Part shown: positions 1-8,761 of the stretch, piece after piece
Position numbering within the stretch: the first letter of the stretch is position 1
Layout: the number at the start of each line of letters is the position of its first letter
Assembly (NCBI RefSeq): GCF_003054195.1
Contig: NZ_QBKP01000020.1
Location: 16,956 to 80,955 of the forward strand
Reading direction: 5' to 3'
Length of the DNA stretch: 64,000 nucleotides
Source of the DNA: Gemmobacter caeni
GTDB lineage: Bacteria > Pseudomonadota > Alphaproteobacteria > Rhodobacterales > Rhodobacteraceae
Program-made: the position numbers and the translations under genes
The notes under the pieces: generated by a model
The model's input: the letters and a program-made list of their open reading frames with translations, nothing else
What the model was told of the DNA's origin: nothing
Databases searched by the model: none

Positions 1-638
1 TACCCTTTGGTCGCGCCGACCGCGAGACCGGCAATCGCCATGCCCTCGATCAGGGTGAAGGGGTCGCCTTCCATCAGCATGCGGTCGGCAAACGTGGCGC
101 TGTCACCCTCGTCGGCATTGCAGACGATGTATTTCTGCGGCGCTTGCGCGTCATGCACCGTCTTCCACTTGATGCCGGTCGGGAAACCGGCGCCGCCCCG
201 GCCACGCAGGCCCGAGTCGGTCACTTCCTGCACGATGGCCGCAGGCTCCATCGCAATGGCGCGGCGCAGGCCCTTCAGGCCGTGGTGCAGTTCGTAATCC
301 TTCAGGCTCAGCGGATCGACGACGCCAACGCGGGCAAAGGTCAGCCGGGTCTGACGCTTCATCCACGGCAGTTCCTCGGTGAGGCCCAGCGCTTTGGGAT
401 GCGCCTCGATGTCACCGAACAGTGCAGGCACATCCGCCACCGACATCGGGCCAAACCCCATGCGGCCATATTCGGTGACCACCTCGACCAACGGCTCCAG
501 CCAGATCATGCCGCGCGAGCCGTTGCGAACAACCGTCACCTCGACGCCGCGCGCGGCGGCTTCGGTCACGACGGCGCGCGCCACATCATCGGCACCCAGC
601 GCCTTGGCGGCCGCATCTCCGGGAACGTAAATCTTCAT
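1..638 (-). CDS. fdsB: NAD-dependent formate dehydrogenase beta (flavoprotein) subunit, 3' end outside window
   Basis: The 212 visible residues are the N-terminal part of the NuoF-like subunit that carries FMN and the NAD site in soluble molybdenum formate dehydrogenases, which pass electrons from formate to NAD+ in the cytoplasm. A thioredoxin-like N-terminal section (about residues 1-110) is followed by the FMN/NADH glycine-rich motif GRGGAGFPTG (146-155) and NADEGDSATFADR (174-186), both characteristic of the family. The ATG overlaps the upstream fdsG stop by one base (TGATG), so the two are translationally coupled. The gene runs off the left edge; fdsA, fdsC and fdsD would be expected beyond it. 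Confidence 0.93.
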   Translation of the reverse strand, partial: MKIYVPGDAAAKALGADDVARAVVTEAAARGVEVTVVRNGSRGMIWLEPLVEVVTEYGRMGFGPMSVADVPALFGDIEAHPKALGLTEELPWMKRQTRLTFARVGVVDPLSLKDYELHHGLKGLRRAIAMEPAAIVQEVTDSGLRGRGGAGFPTGIKWKTVHDAQAPQKYIVCNADEGDSATFADRMLMEGDPFTLIEGMAIAGLAVGATKG

Positions 639-1108
639 CAGCGCAGCTCCTCTGCCAGGGCATCGATGCGCGCCTCGTCCAGACGACCCACCAGACGGCC
701 ATCGACCATCGCCGCCGGGGCGCAGGCACAGAGACCCAGACAGAATACAGGTTCCAGCGTCACGGCGCCATCTTTTGTGGTTTCATGCCATTCGATCCCG
801 AACCGGCGCTGTGCATGTTCGGCCATCCGGTCGGCGCCCATCGACTGGCAGGCCTCGGCCCGGCAGAGCTTCAACACATGGCGCCCGGCGGGCTGTTCGC
901 GGAAATCATGGTAGAAGCTCATCACGCCATGCACTTCGGCCCGGCTGAGCGTCAGGTGCTGCGCGATCACCGGCAGCGCAGCCTGCGGCACATGGCCGAA
1001 GCTTTCCTGAATGGCATGAAGGATCGGCAGCAGCGGCCCTTCCATTCCGTTATGTTCTGCGAGGATCTCGTTGACCCGCGACAGGACGGCGGCTTCGTCA
1101 AGGGGCAT
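638..1108 (-). CDS. fdsG: NAD-dependent formate dehydrogenase gamma subunit (NuoE-like)
   Basis: This 156-residue protein is the thioredoxin-like [2Fe-2S] subunit of the Fds formate dehydrogenase and resembles NuoE. The four expected cluster ligands are visible: Cys82 and Cys87 (CRAEAC) and Cys123 and Cys127 (CLGLC). The start is well supported by GGAGGT about 6 bases upstream of the ATG. It is the first gene of the fds operon, in the same direction as the LysR gene upstream, with an 82-bp gap that contains a LysR-type palindrome at its far end. Length is normal for the family. Confidence 0.95.
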   Translation of the reverse strand: MPLDEAAVLSRVNEILAEHNGMEGPLLPILHAIQESFGHVPQAALPVIAQHLTLSRAEVHGVMSFYHDFREQPAGRHVLKLCRAEACQSMGADRMAEHAQRRFGIEWHETTKDGAVTLEPVFCLGLCACAPAAMVDGRLVGRLDEARIDALAEELR

Positions 1109-1183
1109 AGCTGACCTCCGGTTGGCTTGACGCCAAAATCCGGCAAAACGATAGACGGATCAATCGTGAAATACCGTTGTTCA

Positions 1184-1198
1184 ATAGATACTATCTAT
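1184..1198. promoter_or_regulatory. LysR-type operator candidate upstream of fdsG
   Basis: ATAGATA-C-TATCTAT is a perfect 7-bp inverted repeat. Its T1185 and A1197 are separated by 11 bases, giving the T-N11-A box typical of LysR regulators. It overlaps the stop codon of the LysR gene and lies about 75 bp upstream of the fdsG start, where an activator site for the fds operon would be expected. No T-run follows and the stem is AT-only, so a terminator role is unlikely. Confidence 0.55.
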
Positions 1199-2087
1199 CA
1201 ATCCTGCCGGTACCCATCCGCCGCGCACTGTCGATCAGCGCGGCGATCAGGGGCGTGGGCGGATCACGATGCGCCGCGATGAGGCCCACCAGATGCTCAG
1301 CCTCCGGCGCGACGATGGGAATGGCCTGCAACTGCCCCGACCGCGCAAACAGATCGGCCAGCTTCTTGGGCAGGACCGAGGCCCAGTTGCCGCTCATCAC
1401 ATGGGTCAGCAGCGTGATGGTCGAATTTGATTCGATGGTCGGTGCCGCAGTCACCCCCGCCTCGGCCAGATGCAGATTGACGATGCGCCGGTTCTGCATG
1501 TCCGAGGTCAGAAGGCACAGCGGCAGACCGGCAAGCTCGGCCCAGGTCACGCGGTCGCGGCCCGCCAGTTCGGTGCCGGGCGCGCAGAGCAGACGGTAGA
1601 ACTCGGAATACAGCGGCACCTGGGTCACACGGCCCAGCGGCTCATTGTCCAGATAGGTGATACCCGCATCCAGATCGAGCCGCTCGATCCCGGTCAGGAT
1701 CTCGACACTGGTACGCGACAGAATGGTAACGCGCACATTCGGATGCCGTTTGGTGAAAGGCGTCGTCAGATCGGCGACCATCGACAGCGCGGTCGGAATG
1801 ACCCCGATGCGCAGATTGCCCGCCAGACCGGACCGGACCGACCGCATCTCCTCGCGCAGCGCCCGTGCGTCACCCACGATCCGCCGCGCGCGGTCCAGCA
1901 CCCGCTGGCCCTCGGGCGTCAACCCCTGAAAGCGCGAGCCGCGATAGACAAGCTGCACCCCCAGATGATCCTCAAGCTGCTTGATGGCCGAGGAAAGCGT
2001 CGGCTGCGTCACACCGCAGACCTCGGCCGCGCGACCAAAATGGCCCTCGTTGGCCAGAGCGATGAACATTTCCAGCTTGTCGATCAT
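1191..2087 (-). CDS. LysR-family transcriptional regulator, probable fds regulator
   Basis: This 298-residue protein has an N-terminal winged helix-turn-helix (about residues 1-60, with FGRAAEVCGVTQPTLSSAIKQLE) and a C-terminal periplasmic-binding-like effector domain starting near residue 90. The family binds DNA as a tetramer and usually activates a neighbouring operon in response to a small molecule. It lies directly upstream of fdsG in the same direction, the common arrangement for formate dehydrogenase regulators. The start chosen is MIDKLEMF, the usual LysR beginning; the frame stays open well upstream, but that extension is not protein-like. Confidence 0.88.
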   Translation of the reverse strand: MIDKLEMFIALANEGHFGRAAEVCGVTQPTLSSAIKQLEDHLGVQLVYRGSRFQGLTPEGQRVLDRARRIVGDARALREEMRSVRSGLAGNLRIGVIPTALSMVADLTTPFTKRHPNVRVTILSRTSVEILTGIERLDLDAGITYLDNEPLGRVTQVPLYSEFYRLLCAPGTELAGRDRVTWAELAGLPLCLLTSDMQNRRIVNLHLAEAGVTAAPTIESNSTITLLTHVMSGNWASVLPKKLADLFARSGQLQAIPIVAPEAEHLVGLIAAHRDPPTPLIAALIDSARRMGTGRIDR

Positions 2088-2118
2088 GCCGACTTGTTGC
2101 CGAACCGACGGGCCGGGC

Positions 2119-2166
2119 GCAAATCTTTTCCAAAAGATTTGCAAATTTCTTGCAGAAGAAATTTGC
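2119..2166. repeat. Paired-hairpin intergenic repeat, copy 1
   Basis: Two adjoining perfect inverted repeats share a central GC. Hairpin 1 (2119-2142) has 11-bp arms GCAAATCTTTT and AAAAGATTTGC; hairpin 2 (2141-2166) has 11-bp arms GCAAATTTCTT and AAGAAATTTGC. The same architecture occurs at 36889-36938. It lies between divergent genes (the LysR gene and the S49 peptidase), so it is not a terminator for either. Confidence 0.85.
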
Positions 2167-2207
2167 CCGCGCGCGGAAGCCTTGCCGCATCGGACCGGGC
2201 CGCCTAC

Positions 2208-3017
2208 ATGCGGGACATGATGTTGCGCTTGCCCTTCACCCAGAAACCGCCGGTCGTTCCGGTAATCCGCCTGCAAGGCGCCATTGGCGCGGGCAGCCGG
2301 TTCTCGCCGGGCCTCTCCGATGCCACTCTGGCGCCGCTGATCGAGCGCGCCTTTCGCCTGAAGCCCGCTGCCGTGGCGCTGGCCATCAATTCGCCCGGCG
2401 GATCGGCGGTACAATCGAGCCTGATCGCCGCCCGCATCCGGCGGCTGGCTGCCGAAAAGGGTGTGCATGTCCACGCCTTCGTCGAGGATGTGGCGGCTTC
2501 GGGCGGCTACTGGCTGGCCTGCGCGGCGGATGAGATCTGGGTGGATGACAGCTCCATCCTCGGTTCCATCGGCGTGATCTTCGCGGGTTTCGGCTTTCCC
2601 GACTTCCTGTCCCGCCACGGGATCGAGCGGCGCGTTGTCACCGCCGGCACTTCGAAATCGCTGGCCGATCCGTTCCAGCCCTCGAAGCCCGAGGATGTGG
2701 CGCGGCTCCGCGCCCTGCAAGAGCCGATCCATCAGGCTTTCATCACCCATGTGAAGGCGCGGCGCGGTCCCCGGCTCGCCGGGGGCGCCGATCTGTTCAA
2801 CGCCGATGTCTGGGTCGGGCAGCAGGCGGTCGATCTGGGGCTGGCCGATGGCGTGGCGCATCTGGTGCCGAAGATGAAGGCGCTTTACGGCGACAAGGTG
2901 CGGCTTGTGCCGCTGGGCCAGAAACGCGGGTTGATTTCGCGGCTGACCGGCCGCGCCGCCGCCGCCGCGCTGGCCGAGGTGGAGGACCGTGCCGCTTTCG
3001 CCCGGTTCGGGCTCTGA
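2208..3017 (+). CDS. S49 family serine peptidase (short SppA-like)
   Basis: This 269-residue protein belongs to the signal-peptide-peptidase A family, membrane-associated proteases that degrade cleaved signal peptides with a Ser-Lys dyad. The nucleophile is Ser98 in ASGGYW and the general base is probably Lys150 in AGTSKS; NSPGG near residue 61 is the usual oxyanion-side motif. It is a single-domain form, about half the length of E. coli SppA, and has no clear N-terminal membrane segment. ATG codons at 2208, 2217 and 2220 are all possible starts. A small membrane protein gene follows after one base. Confidence 0.85.
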   Translation: MRDMMLRLPFTQKPPVVPVIRLQGAIGAGSRFSPGLSDATLAPLIERAFRLKPAAVALAINSPGGSAVQSSLIAARIRRLAAEKGVHVHAFVEDVAASGGYWLACAADEIWVDDSSILGSIGVIFAGFGFPDFLSRHGIERRVVTAGTSKSLADPFQPSKPEDVARLRALQEPIHQAFITHVKARRGPRLAGGADLFNADVWVGQQAVDLGLADGVAHLVPKMKALYGDKVRLVPLGQKRGLISRLTGRAAAAALAEVEDRAAFARFGL

Positions 3018-3018
3018 C

Positions 3019-3192
3019 ATGCTGGTAAAGGTCGTCACCCTCTTCCTGCTCGGCATGGCCGCCATGGCCATGGTGTTCAAGCATCTCAACAGCCGCAAAC
3101 GACATACAAAAACCGGAACCTGCCCGCGCTGCGGCAGGCACAGGATTGGCAATGGCCCCTGCCCCTGCGGCGCGGCGCAGAAAAAGGTGTAA
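3019..3192 (+). CDS. Small membrane protein with zinc-ribbon-like cysteines
   Basis: This 57-residue protein has one N-terminal hydrophobic segment (about residues 3-19), then a basic stretch and a C-terminal cysteine cluster, CPRC (35-38) and CPC (48-50), resembling half of a zinc ribbon. It begins one base after the S49 peptidase stop and ends just before the antiporter gene, so it is probably co-transcribed with both. I do not recognise a named family. The tight spacing and a plausible membrane anchor plus metal knuckle favour a real gene. Confidence 0.65.
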   Translation: MLVKVVTLFLLGMAAMAMVFKHLNSRKRHTKTGTCPRCGRHRIGNGPCPCGAAQKKV

Positions 3193-3195
3193 ACT

Positions 3196-4131
3196 TTGGG
3201 AATGGATCTGCTTTATGTGGCCGGCGGGCTGGTGCTTCTGGTGCTGGGCGGCGACGGGCTGGTGAAAGGCGCGGTGGCGCTGGCCTTGCGGCTGGGGATT
3301 CCGGCGCTGATCGTCGGCCTGACCGTGGTCGCCTTCGGCACCTCCGCCCCCGAACTGCTGGTGTCCGTTCAGGCGGCCCTGAAAGGCCAGGCGGGGATCG
3401 CGCTTGGCAATGTGGTCGGGTCGAACATCGCCAATATCCTGCTGATCCTCGGCCTTCCCGCCCTGATCGCCACCATCCACACCAGCAAGATCGACACGCG
3501 GCGCGGCTATCTGGTGATGCTCGGCACGGCGGTGCTGTTCGTCATCCTCAGCCAGTTCGGCCCGATCACCTGGTGGCACGGGCTGATCCTGCTGACCGCT
3601 CTGGCCCTGTCGATCTGGGATAACATCCGTCAGGCCCGCGCACATCGCGATGCTCAGCCCGATGACCTGCCGGCCGGGGATCACATGCCGGTCTGGAAAA
3701 TCGCCGCCTTCATCCTTGGCGGGCTGATCGGGCTGGGCTTCGGCGCTTCCTTCCTTGTGGAGGGCGCCACCAATATCGCCCGCGCACTGGGAGTTTCCGA
3801 AACCGTCATCGGGCTGACCCTTGTCGCCATCGGCACGTCACTGCCCGAACTGGTGACAAGTGTGATGGCCGCGTTCCGGGGGCAGGCAGATGTGGCCATC
3901 GGCAATGTGATCGGGTCCAACACTTTCAACATTCTGGCCATTCTGGGCATCACCGCCGTGATCGCACCGATGGAGGTGCCCGCCCAGCTTCTGAGCTTCG
4001 ACAACTGGGTGATGCTGGGCGTTTCGCTGCTGCTGGTGCCTTTCGTATTCTTCAGGCTGGATATCGGTAAGCTGGCCGGGGTCGGGCTGGCGGGCGGCTA
4101 TATCGCCTACACCCTTGCGCTGGTGTCCTGA
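3196..4131 (+). CDS. Calcium/sodium antiporter family membrane protein (YrbG-like)
   Basis: This 311-residue integral membrane protein contains two homologous halves, each with the alpha-repeat signature of Ca2+/cation antiporters: VAFGTSAPELLVS near residue 47 and VAIGTSLPELVTS near residue 212, each followed by NVVGSN or NVIGSN. The acidic residues in these repeats bind the cations during exchange across the inner membrane. A TTG start at 3196 has AAGG 8 bases upstream; the ATG at 3202 is the alternative but is badly spaced. The stop overlaps the next gene start (TGATG). Confidence 0.9.
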   Translation: MGMDLLYVAGGLVLLVLGGDGLVKGAVALALRLGIPALIVGLTVVAFGTSAPELLVSVQAALKGQAGIALGNVVGSNIANILLILGLPALIATIHTSKIDTRRGYLVMLGTAVLFVILSQFGPITWWHGLILLTALALSIWDNIRQARAHRDAQPDDLPAGDHMPVWKIAAFILGGLIGLGFGASFLVEGATNIARALGVSETVIGLTLVAIGTSLPELVTSVMAAFRGQADVAIGNVIGSNTFNILAILGITAVIAPMEVPAQLLSFDNWVMLGVSLLLVPFVFFRLDIGKLAGVGLAGGYIAYTLALVS

Positions 4132-4907
4132 TGCGGGCGCTGGTCACGGGGGCAGGCAAGCGGCTGGGTCAGGCCATGGCGCTGTATCTGGCCGGGCGCG
4201 GCTATGATGTTGCGGTGCATTACGCGGGCAGCGCCGATGGCGCGGCCGAGACGGTGCAGCGGATCGAGGCCATGGGCCGCCGCGCCATGGCCCTGCAAGC
4301 CGATCTGCTGGATGAAGCCCAGACCGAAACTGTGGTCGGCCGCGCGGTGAAGGGCCTGGGCGGGCCTTTGACCGTATTGGTCAACAATGCCTCGATCTTC
4401 GAATATGACACGTTGGCCAGCGCCAGCCGCATAAGCTGGGACCGGCATCTGGAAAGCAACCTGCGCGCGCCGTTCGTTCTGACGCAGCAGTTTGCCGCGC
4501 AGGCGCCCGACGCCGCGCTGGACCCCGCCGGGGAGCCGCTGGCCACCGGCCTCATCGTCAACATGATCGACCAGCGCGTCCGCAAGCTGACCCCGGAGTT
4601 CATGAGCTATACGCTGGCGAAATCCGCGCTCTGGACGCTGACCCAGACTGCCGCACAGGCGCTTGCCCCACGCATCCGGGTCAATGCCATCGGCCCCGGC
4701 CCGACCATGCAGGGCGCGCGGCAGAGCCTTGACCACTTCACCCGGCAACGGGCCAACACGGTGCTGGGGCGCGGCTCCAACCCCGCTGACATCACCGCAG
4801 CGCTGGGTTTTCTGCTGGATGCGCCTGCGGTCACGGGGCAGTTGATCTGCGTCGACGGGGGTCAGCATCTGGGCTGGAAAACCCCCGATATTCTGGGGGT
4901 TGAGTGA
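4131..4907 (+). CDS. SDR-family oxidoreductase (pteridine reductase/FolM-like)
   Basis: This 258-residue short-chain dehydrogenase has the Rossmann nucleotide motif TGAGKRLG (residues 6-13), NNAS near residue 87 and the catalytic YTLAK near 160. The Arg-containing TGxxxRLG loop suggests NADPH use. The closest named relatives by general resemblance are pteridine reductases and FolM (dihydromonapterin reductase), but the substrate cannot be told from sequence alone. It overlaps the antiporter stop by one base and is followed by a long AT-rich gap before uvrC. Confidence 0.85.
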   Translation: MRALVTGAGKRLGQAMALYLAGRGYDVAVHYAGSADGAAETVQRIEAMGRRAMALQADLLDEAQTETVVGRAVKGLGGPLTVLVNNASIFEYDTLASASRISWDRHLESNLRAPFVLTQQFAAQAPDAALDPAGEPLATGLIVNMIDQRVRKLTPEFMSYTLAKSALWTLTQTAAQALAPRIRVNAIGPGPTMQGARQSLDHFTRQRANTVLGRGSNPADITAALGFLLDAPAVTGQLICVDGGQHLGWKTPDILGVE

Positions 4908-5206
4908 CCTAACGGCAGGTCGCTGCGGCGACTTGTCCACTTTTCACAATCCGTTTACACGCGCGTCAAGAAAACCCTGATTTATCAGTTATTTGCCAAG
5001 CGTTTAATTTTAAATCCAGCAATATCAAATGGTTAAAATATCGCCTATTTTTTAAGCAACTCAAGGAACCCGCCTGAATACAAGGGAAAATCGCGGGTCG
5101 GGGGATTTTCTCCGCAAAGTTATCCACAGAAACTGGGGACAGCTTTCCCCTTGCCCTCAGGTCGCTATCATTGCAGCGAGGGACCGGGAATCGGCATATC
5201 CGTAAG
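4908..5206. other. AT-rich intergenic region upstream of uvrC with a DnaA-box sequence
   Basis: This 299-bp stretch is clearly richer in A and T than its surroundings, especially 4960-5060. It holds one perfect DnaA-box sequence, TTATCCACA (5120-5128), and an interrupted inverted repeat, GAAAATC/GATTTTC (about 5085-5110). I see no gene, tRNA or second DnaA box. It probably contains the uvrC promoter. Confidence 0.5.
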
Positions 5207-7090
5207 ATGGGGTTTTCCGTGCAGGACGACAGGCAAACCGCGCCGGTGAAAACCGGGCATGAGGTCATTCAGGACCAACTGAAAACGCTCGACGGCTCGC
5301 CCGGCGTCTACCGGATGCTGAACGCCCAGAACGAGGTTCTGTATGTCGGCAAGGCCCGCAACCTGCGGGCGCGGGTGTCGAACTATGCGCGGGCCTCCGG
5401 GCATTCGGGACGGATCGCGCGGATGATTTCGGAAACCGCCTCGATGATGTTCCTGACAACGCGGACCGAGGTCGAGGCGCTGCTGCTGGAACAGAACCTC
5501 ATCAAGCAGCTGAAGCCGCGCTACAATGTGCTGATGCGGGATGACAAGTCATTTCCGAACATTCTGATCCCGACCGACCACCCGTTCCCGATGATCCGCA
5601 AGCATCGTGGCAAACGCAGCGACAAGGGCCGCTATTTCGGCCCGTTCGCCAGCGCGGGCGCGGTGAACCGCACGCTGAACCAGTTGCAGCGCGTGTTCCT
5701 GCTGCGCACCTGCTCGGATGTAATGTTCTCGGGCCGGACCCGACCCTGCCTGCTTTACCAGATCAAACGCTGTGCAGGCCCCTGTGTGGGGCGGATCAGC
5801 GAGGCGGATTATGCCGCGCTGATCGACGATGCGACGCGGTTTCTGGATGGCAAATCCACCACGGTTCAGGCCGATCTGGCCAAGGCCATGGCCGAGGCAT
5901 CGGAAGCGATGGAATTCGAGCGCGCCGCGGCGCTGCGTGACCGCATCAAGGCACTGACCGCCGTGCAGTCGACACAAGGCATCAACCCGCGCGGCGTGGC
6001 CGAGGCGGATGTGGTCGCCCTGCACCTTGAGGGCGGGCAAGCCTGCGTTCAGGTGTTCTTCATTCGGGGGAACCAAAGCTGGGGCAACAAGGATTTCTAC
6101 CCGAAAACCGGCGCGGGTGCCGAAGAGCCGGAAATTCTGGAGGCCTTCCTCAGCCAGTTCTACGATGACAAGGAACCACCGCGGCTGATCCTGCTCAGCC
6201 ATGGGGTCGAAAACCCCGATCTGGTAACGCAGCTTCTGTCAGACCGTGCGGGCCGTAAGGTGGAGCTCGCAGTGCCGCTCAGGGGGGAAAAGGCGGAGCT
6301 GGTCGAAAACGCCCATCGCAATGCCCGCGAAAGCCTGGCCCGGCGCATGGCGGAAAGCACGACGCAGAACCGGCTCTTGCAAGGGCTGGCCGAGGCGTTT
6401 GACCTTGAGGCCCCGCCGAAGCGGATCGAGGTCTACGACAACTCGCATATCCAGGGCGCCCATGCGGTCGGCGGCATGATCGTGGCCGGGCCCGAGGGCT
6501 TCCTGAAAAGCCAGTATCGCAAGTTCAACATCAAGGGCGAAGCGGGCGCGCAGGGCGACGATTTCGGCATGATGAAAGAGGTGCTGACCCGCCGCTTCGA
6601 ACGCCTTCTGAAGGAAGACCCCGAGCGCAAGACCGACGCCTGGCCCGACCTTCTGCTGATCGACGGCGGCGCGGGGCAGGTTTCGGCGGTGGCCGAGATC
6701 ATGGCCGAACTGGGCATCGACGACCTGCCCTTCATCGGCGTCGCCAAGGGCATCGACCGTGACCACGGCAAGGAGGAGTTCCACCGCCCCGGCGAGCAAC
6801 CCTTTGCCCTGCGAATGAATGACCCGGTGCTGTATTTCATCCAGCGCCTGCGCGACGAGGCGCACCGCTGGGCCATCGGTGCCCACCGGGCCAAACGCGC
6901 CAAGGCCACCACCTCGACCCCGCTGGACGAGGTGCCGGGCGTCGGCGCCACCCGCAAACGCGCGCTTCTGGCGCATTTTGGCAGCGCCAAAGCCGTGACC
7001 CGCGCGGCGGTAGAGGATCTGACCGCCGTGCCCGGCATTTCGGAGGCCCTCGCACAGCAGATCCACGACTTCTTTCACGAAAAGGGCTGA
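5207..7090 (+). CDS. uvrC: UvrABC excinuclease subunit C
   Basis: UvrC makes both incisions around a DNA lesion after UvrAB damage recognition. This protein of about 627 residues has the full layout: N-terminal GIY-YIG nuclease (GVYRML...[11 protein letters not shown]), a cysteine cluster ([13 protein letters not shown]), a UVR helix pair ([12 protein letters not shown]), the RNase H-like second nuclease ([10 protein letters not shown] and [10 protein letters not shown]) and a C-terminal helix-hairpin-helix ([13 protein letters not shown]). Start choice is uncertain: the ATG at 5207 is used; a TTG at 5171 and a GTG at 5219 are alternatives. It converges on the DMT permease gene with a 9-bp gap. 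Confidence 0.96.
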   Translation: MGFSVQDDRQTAPVKTGHEVIQDQLKTLDGSPGVYRMLNAQNEVLYVGKARNLRARVSNYARASGHSGRIARMISETASMMFLTTRTEVEALLLEQNLIKQLKPRYNVLMRDDKSFPNILIPTDHPFPMIRKHRGKRSDKGRYFGPFASAGAVNRTLNQLQRVFLLRTCSDVMFSGRTRPCLLYQIKRCAGPCVGRISEADYAALIDDATRFLDGKSTTVQADLAKAMAEASEAMEFERAAALRDRIKALTAVQSTQGINPRGVAEADVVALHLEGGQACVQVFFIRGNQSWGNKDFYPKTGAGAEEPEILEAFLSQFYDDKEPPRLILLSHGVENPDLVTQLLSDRAGRKVELAVPLRGEKAELVENAHRNARESLARRMAESTTQNRLLQGLAEAFDLEAPPKRIEVYDNSHIQGAHAVGGMIVAGPEGFLKSQYRKFNIKGEAGAQGDDFGMMKEVLTRRFERLLKEDPERKTDAWPDLLLIDGGAGQVSAVAEIMAELGIDDLPFIGVAKGIDRDHGKEEFHRPGEQPFALRMNDPVLYFIQRLRDEAHRWAIGAHRAKRAKATTSTPLDEVPGVGATRKRALLAHFGSAKAVTRAAVEDLTAVPGISEALAQQIHDFFHEKG

Positions 7091-7099
7091 GCGGCGTGC

Positions 7100-7993
7100 T
7101 CAGCCCGCCTGTTTTGACACCGCCCGCGCCCGCAACAGGGTGAACAGCGCCGCCGCGATCACCAGCGCCGCACCGACCACCACATTACGCCGCAACTCCT
7201 CGTCAAACACGGTCAGGCCCAGAATCGCGATGAACACCAGTTGCAGCAGGGCAAAGGGCTGGATATCGCTGGCCTCGGCCACCTCATAGGCCTTGATCAT
7301 CATGAAATGCGCCCCTGCCCCGGTCAGGCAGAGAAGGCCCATCCATCCCCAGTCCGCCGGAGCCATCGGCTGCCAGAACCAGAGGCCCAGCGGCGTGATC
7401 AGCACGGCCGCCACGATGCCTGTCCACAGGAAGCTGGTGCCCGCGTTGTCGCCCCGCGCCACATAGCGTGTCAGGAGCCCGTAAAGCGCGAACATGAAGG
7501 CAGAGAGCAGCGGCACCAGCGCCCAGGGGCTGAACACCGCCACGCCGGGCTCCAGAATGATCAGCACGCCGATGAACCCCACCCCGATCGCCGTCCAGCG
7601 GCGCCAGCCGACGCTTTCACCCAGAATCGGACCTGACAATGCTGCCACCAGCAGTGGATAGCAGACAAAAACCGCATGGGTGGCGATCAGCCCCAGCTTG
7701 ATGAAGGCGACGACCATGATGCAGACCTCGGCCACCAGCAGCGTGCCCCGCAGCGCCTGAAGCCACGGGTGGCGCGACCGCAACTGCCCGCCGATACCGC
7801 CGGGCCACCGCGAGGACAGCGCCAGCGCGAAGGCCGCGAAGAACCAGAAGCGGATCATCACCACCATCCAGACGTTGTATTGCCCGGCCAGATGGGTGGA
7901 AATCCCGTCCTGAAGCGCAAAGACGAACGAGGTGGCCGACATGAGCAGGATGCCAAGCCGGGTATTTTGATGCGCGCGATAGGCGGCGGCCAT
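7100..7993 (-). CDS. DMT superfamily (EamA) permease
   Basis: This 297-residue protein has about ten hydrophobic segments arranged as two EamA repeats of five helices, the pattern of drug/metabolite transporters in the inner membrane. No substrate can be assigned. The first repeat covers roughly residues 12-135 and the second 150-290. It reads towards uvrC, with mnmD just upstream in the same direction (36-bp gap), so the two may be co-transcribed. Confidence 0.85.
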   Translation of the reverse strand: MAAAYRAHQNTRLGILLMSATSFVFALQDGISTHLAGQYNVWMVVMIRFWFFAAFALALSSRWPGGIGGQLRSRHPWLQALRGTLLVAEVCIMVVAFIKLGLIATHAVFVCYPLLVAALSGPILGESVGWRRWTAIGVGFIGVLIILEPGVAVFSPWALVPLLSAFMFALYGLLTRYVARGDNAGTSFLWTGIVAAVLITPLGLWFWQPMAPADWGWMGLLCLTGAGAHFMMIKAYEVAEASDIQPFALLQLVFIAILGLTVFDEELRRNVVVGAALVIAAALFTLLRARAVSKQAG

Positions 7994-8029
7994 CGGATCT
8001 TCCTTTTCCCAGGGGAAGGTGACGTGGCC

Positions 8030-8710
8030 TCAGACCCGCCAGCCTGCGGTCATATGCCGCTTATGGCCATGCCCCGGCTGCCGCTCTACCTGAAACCCCG
8101 CCGCCTGCAAGGCCCTGCGGACATGTCCCGCGGCCGTATAGGTCGCAAAGCTGCCATGCGGTTTTGTATGGTCCGCTACTGCCTGCATCAGATCGTCAGA
8201 CCACAGCTCAGGATTCTTCGCAGGGGAGAAGCCGTCAAGAAACCACGCATCCGCCGCGCCGGTCCATGCGGGCAGGGTCTGCCGCGCATCGCCGGTCACG
8301 ATCTCGGCCCGGAGCCCCGGCAGGTCCAGCACCCTTTGCCCCGCAGCCCATTGATCCAGAAACGGCCCCGCCACCGCCCGCGCCTCGGGGAAATGCGCCA
8401 GCGCGCGGGCGATGTCGGCGGCCTCCATCGGAAAGGCCTCGAAACTGGTGAAGTGCAGGACGCCAGGCCTGCCCATCGCGGCCCAGAGGATCTGCACCGC
8501 CAGCAGGTTCAGCCCGGTGCCGAAGCCCAGTTCCGCAATGTGGAACCCGTCACACAACCGCGCTTCCAGCCGGTTGCCGTGCAGGAACACATGCCGCGTC
8601 TCGGCCAGCCCGTCGTTCAGGCTGAAATACGGGTCATCGAACCGGGTCGAAACGGGGATCACCCCGTCGCGCCAGTCAAGGGTCGGGGCCTCGGGGCTCT
8701 GGTCCGGCAT
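8030..8710 (-). CDS. mnmD: tRNA (mnm5s2U34)-methyltransferase, stand-alone MnmD
   Basis: This 226-residue SAM-dependent methyltransferase matches the N-terminal half of E. coli MnmC. That domain converts nm5(s2)U34 to mnm5(s2)U34 in the anticodon of several tRNAs. The SAM motif ELGFGTGLN, the acidic end VTGDARQTL and WFLDGFSPAKNPELW (family signature) are all present. The oxidoreductase half of MnmC is not fused here; a DAO-type flavoprotein is encoded divergently 51 bp away. The start MPDQSPE was chosen because family members begin there. Confidence 0.9.
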   Translation of the reverse strand: MPDQSPEAPTLDWRDGVIPVSTRFDDPYFSLNDGLAETRHVFLHGNRLEARLCDGFHIAELGFGTGLNLLAVQILWAAMGRPGVLHFTSFEAFPMEAADIARALAHFPEARAVAGPFLDQWAAGQRVLDLPGLRAEIVTGDARQTLPAWTGAADAWFLDGFSPAKNPELWSDDLMQAVADHTKPHGSFATYTAAGHVRRALQAAGFQVERQPGHGHKRHMTAGWRV

Positions 8711-8761
8711 GGCGGTTTGTCCTATGGCAGATCGGCGCGACACTGCGGAAAGGAGCGGCGA

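Noticed and set aside
1191..3152. A 653-residue protein extending the LysR gene upstream
   Set aside because: The extra N-terminal part is antisense to the S49 peptidase and is His/Gln/Arg-rich, as expected for a shadow frame in high-GC DNA.
4908..5206. A chromosomal replication origin, because of AT-richness and a perfect DnaA box
   Set aside because: Only one DnaA-box sequence is seen, and no dnaA, hemE, gidA or parAB genes are nearby.
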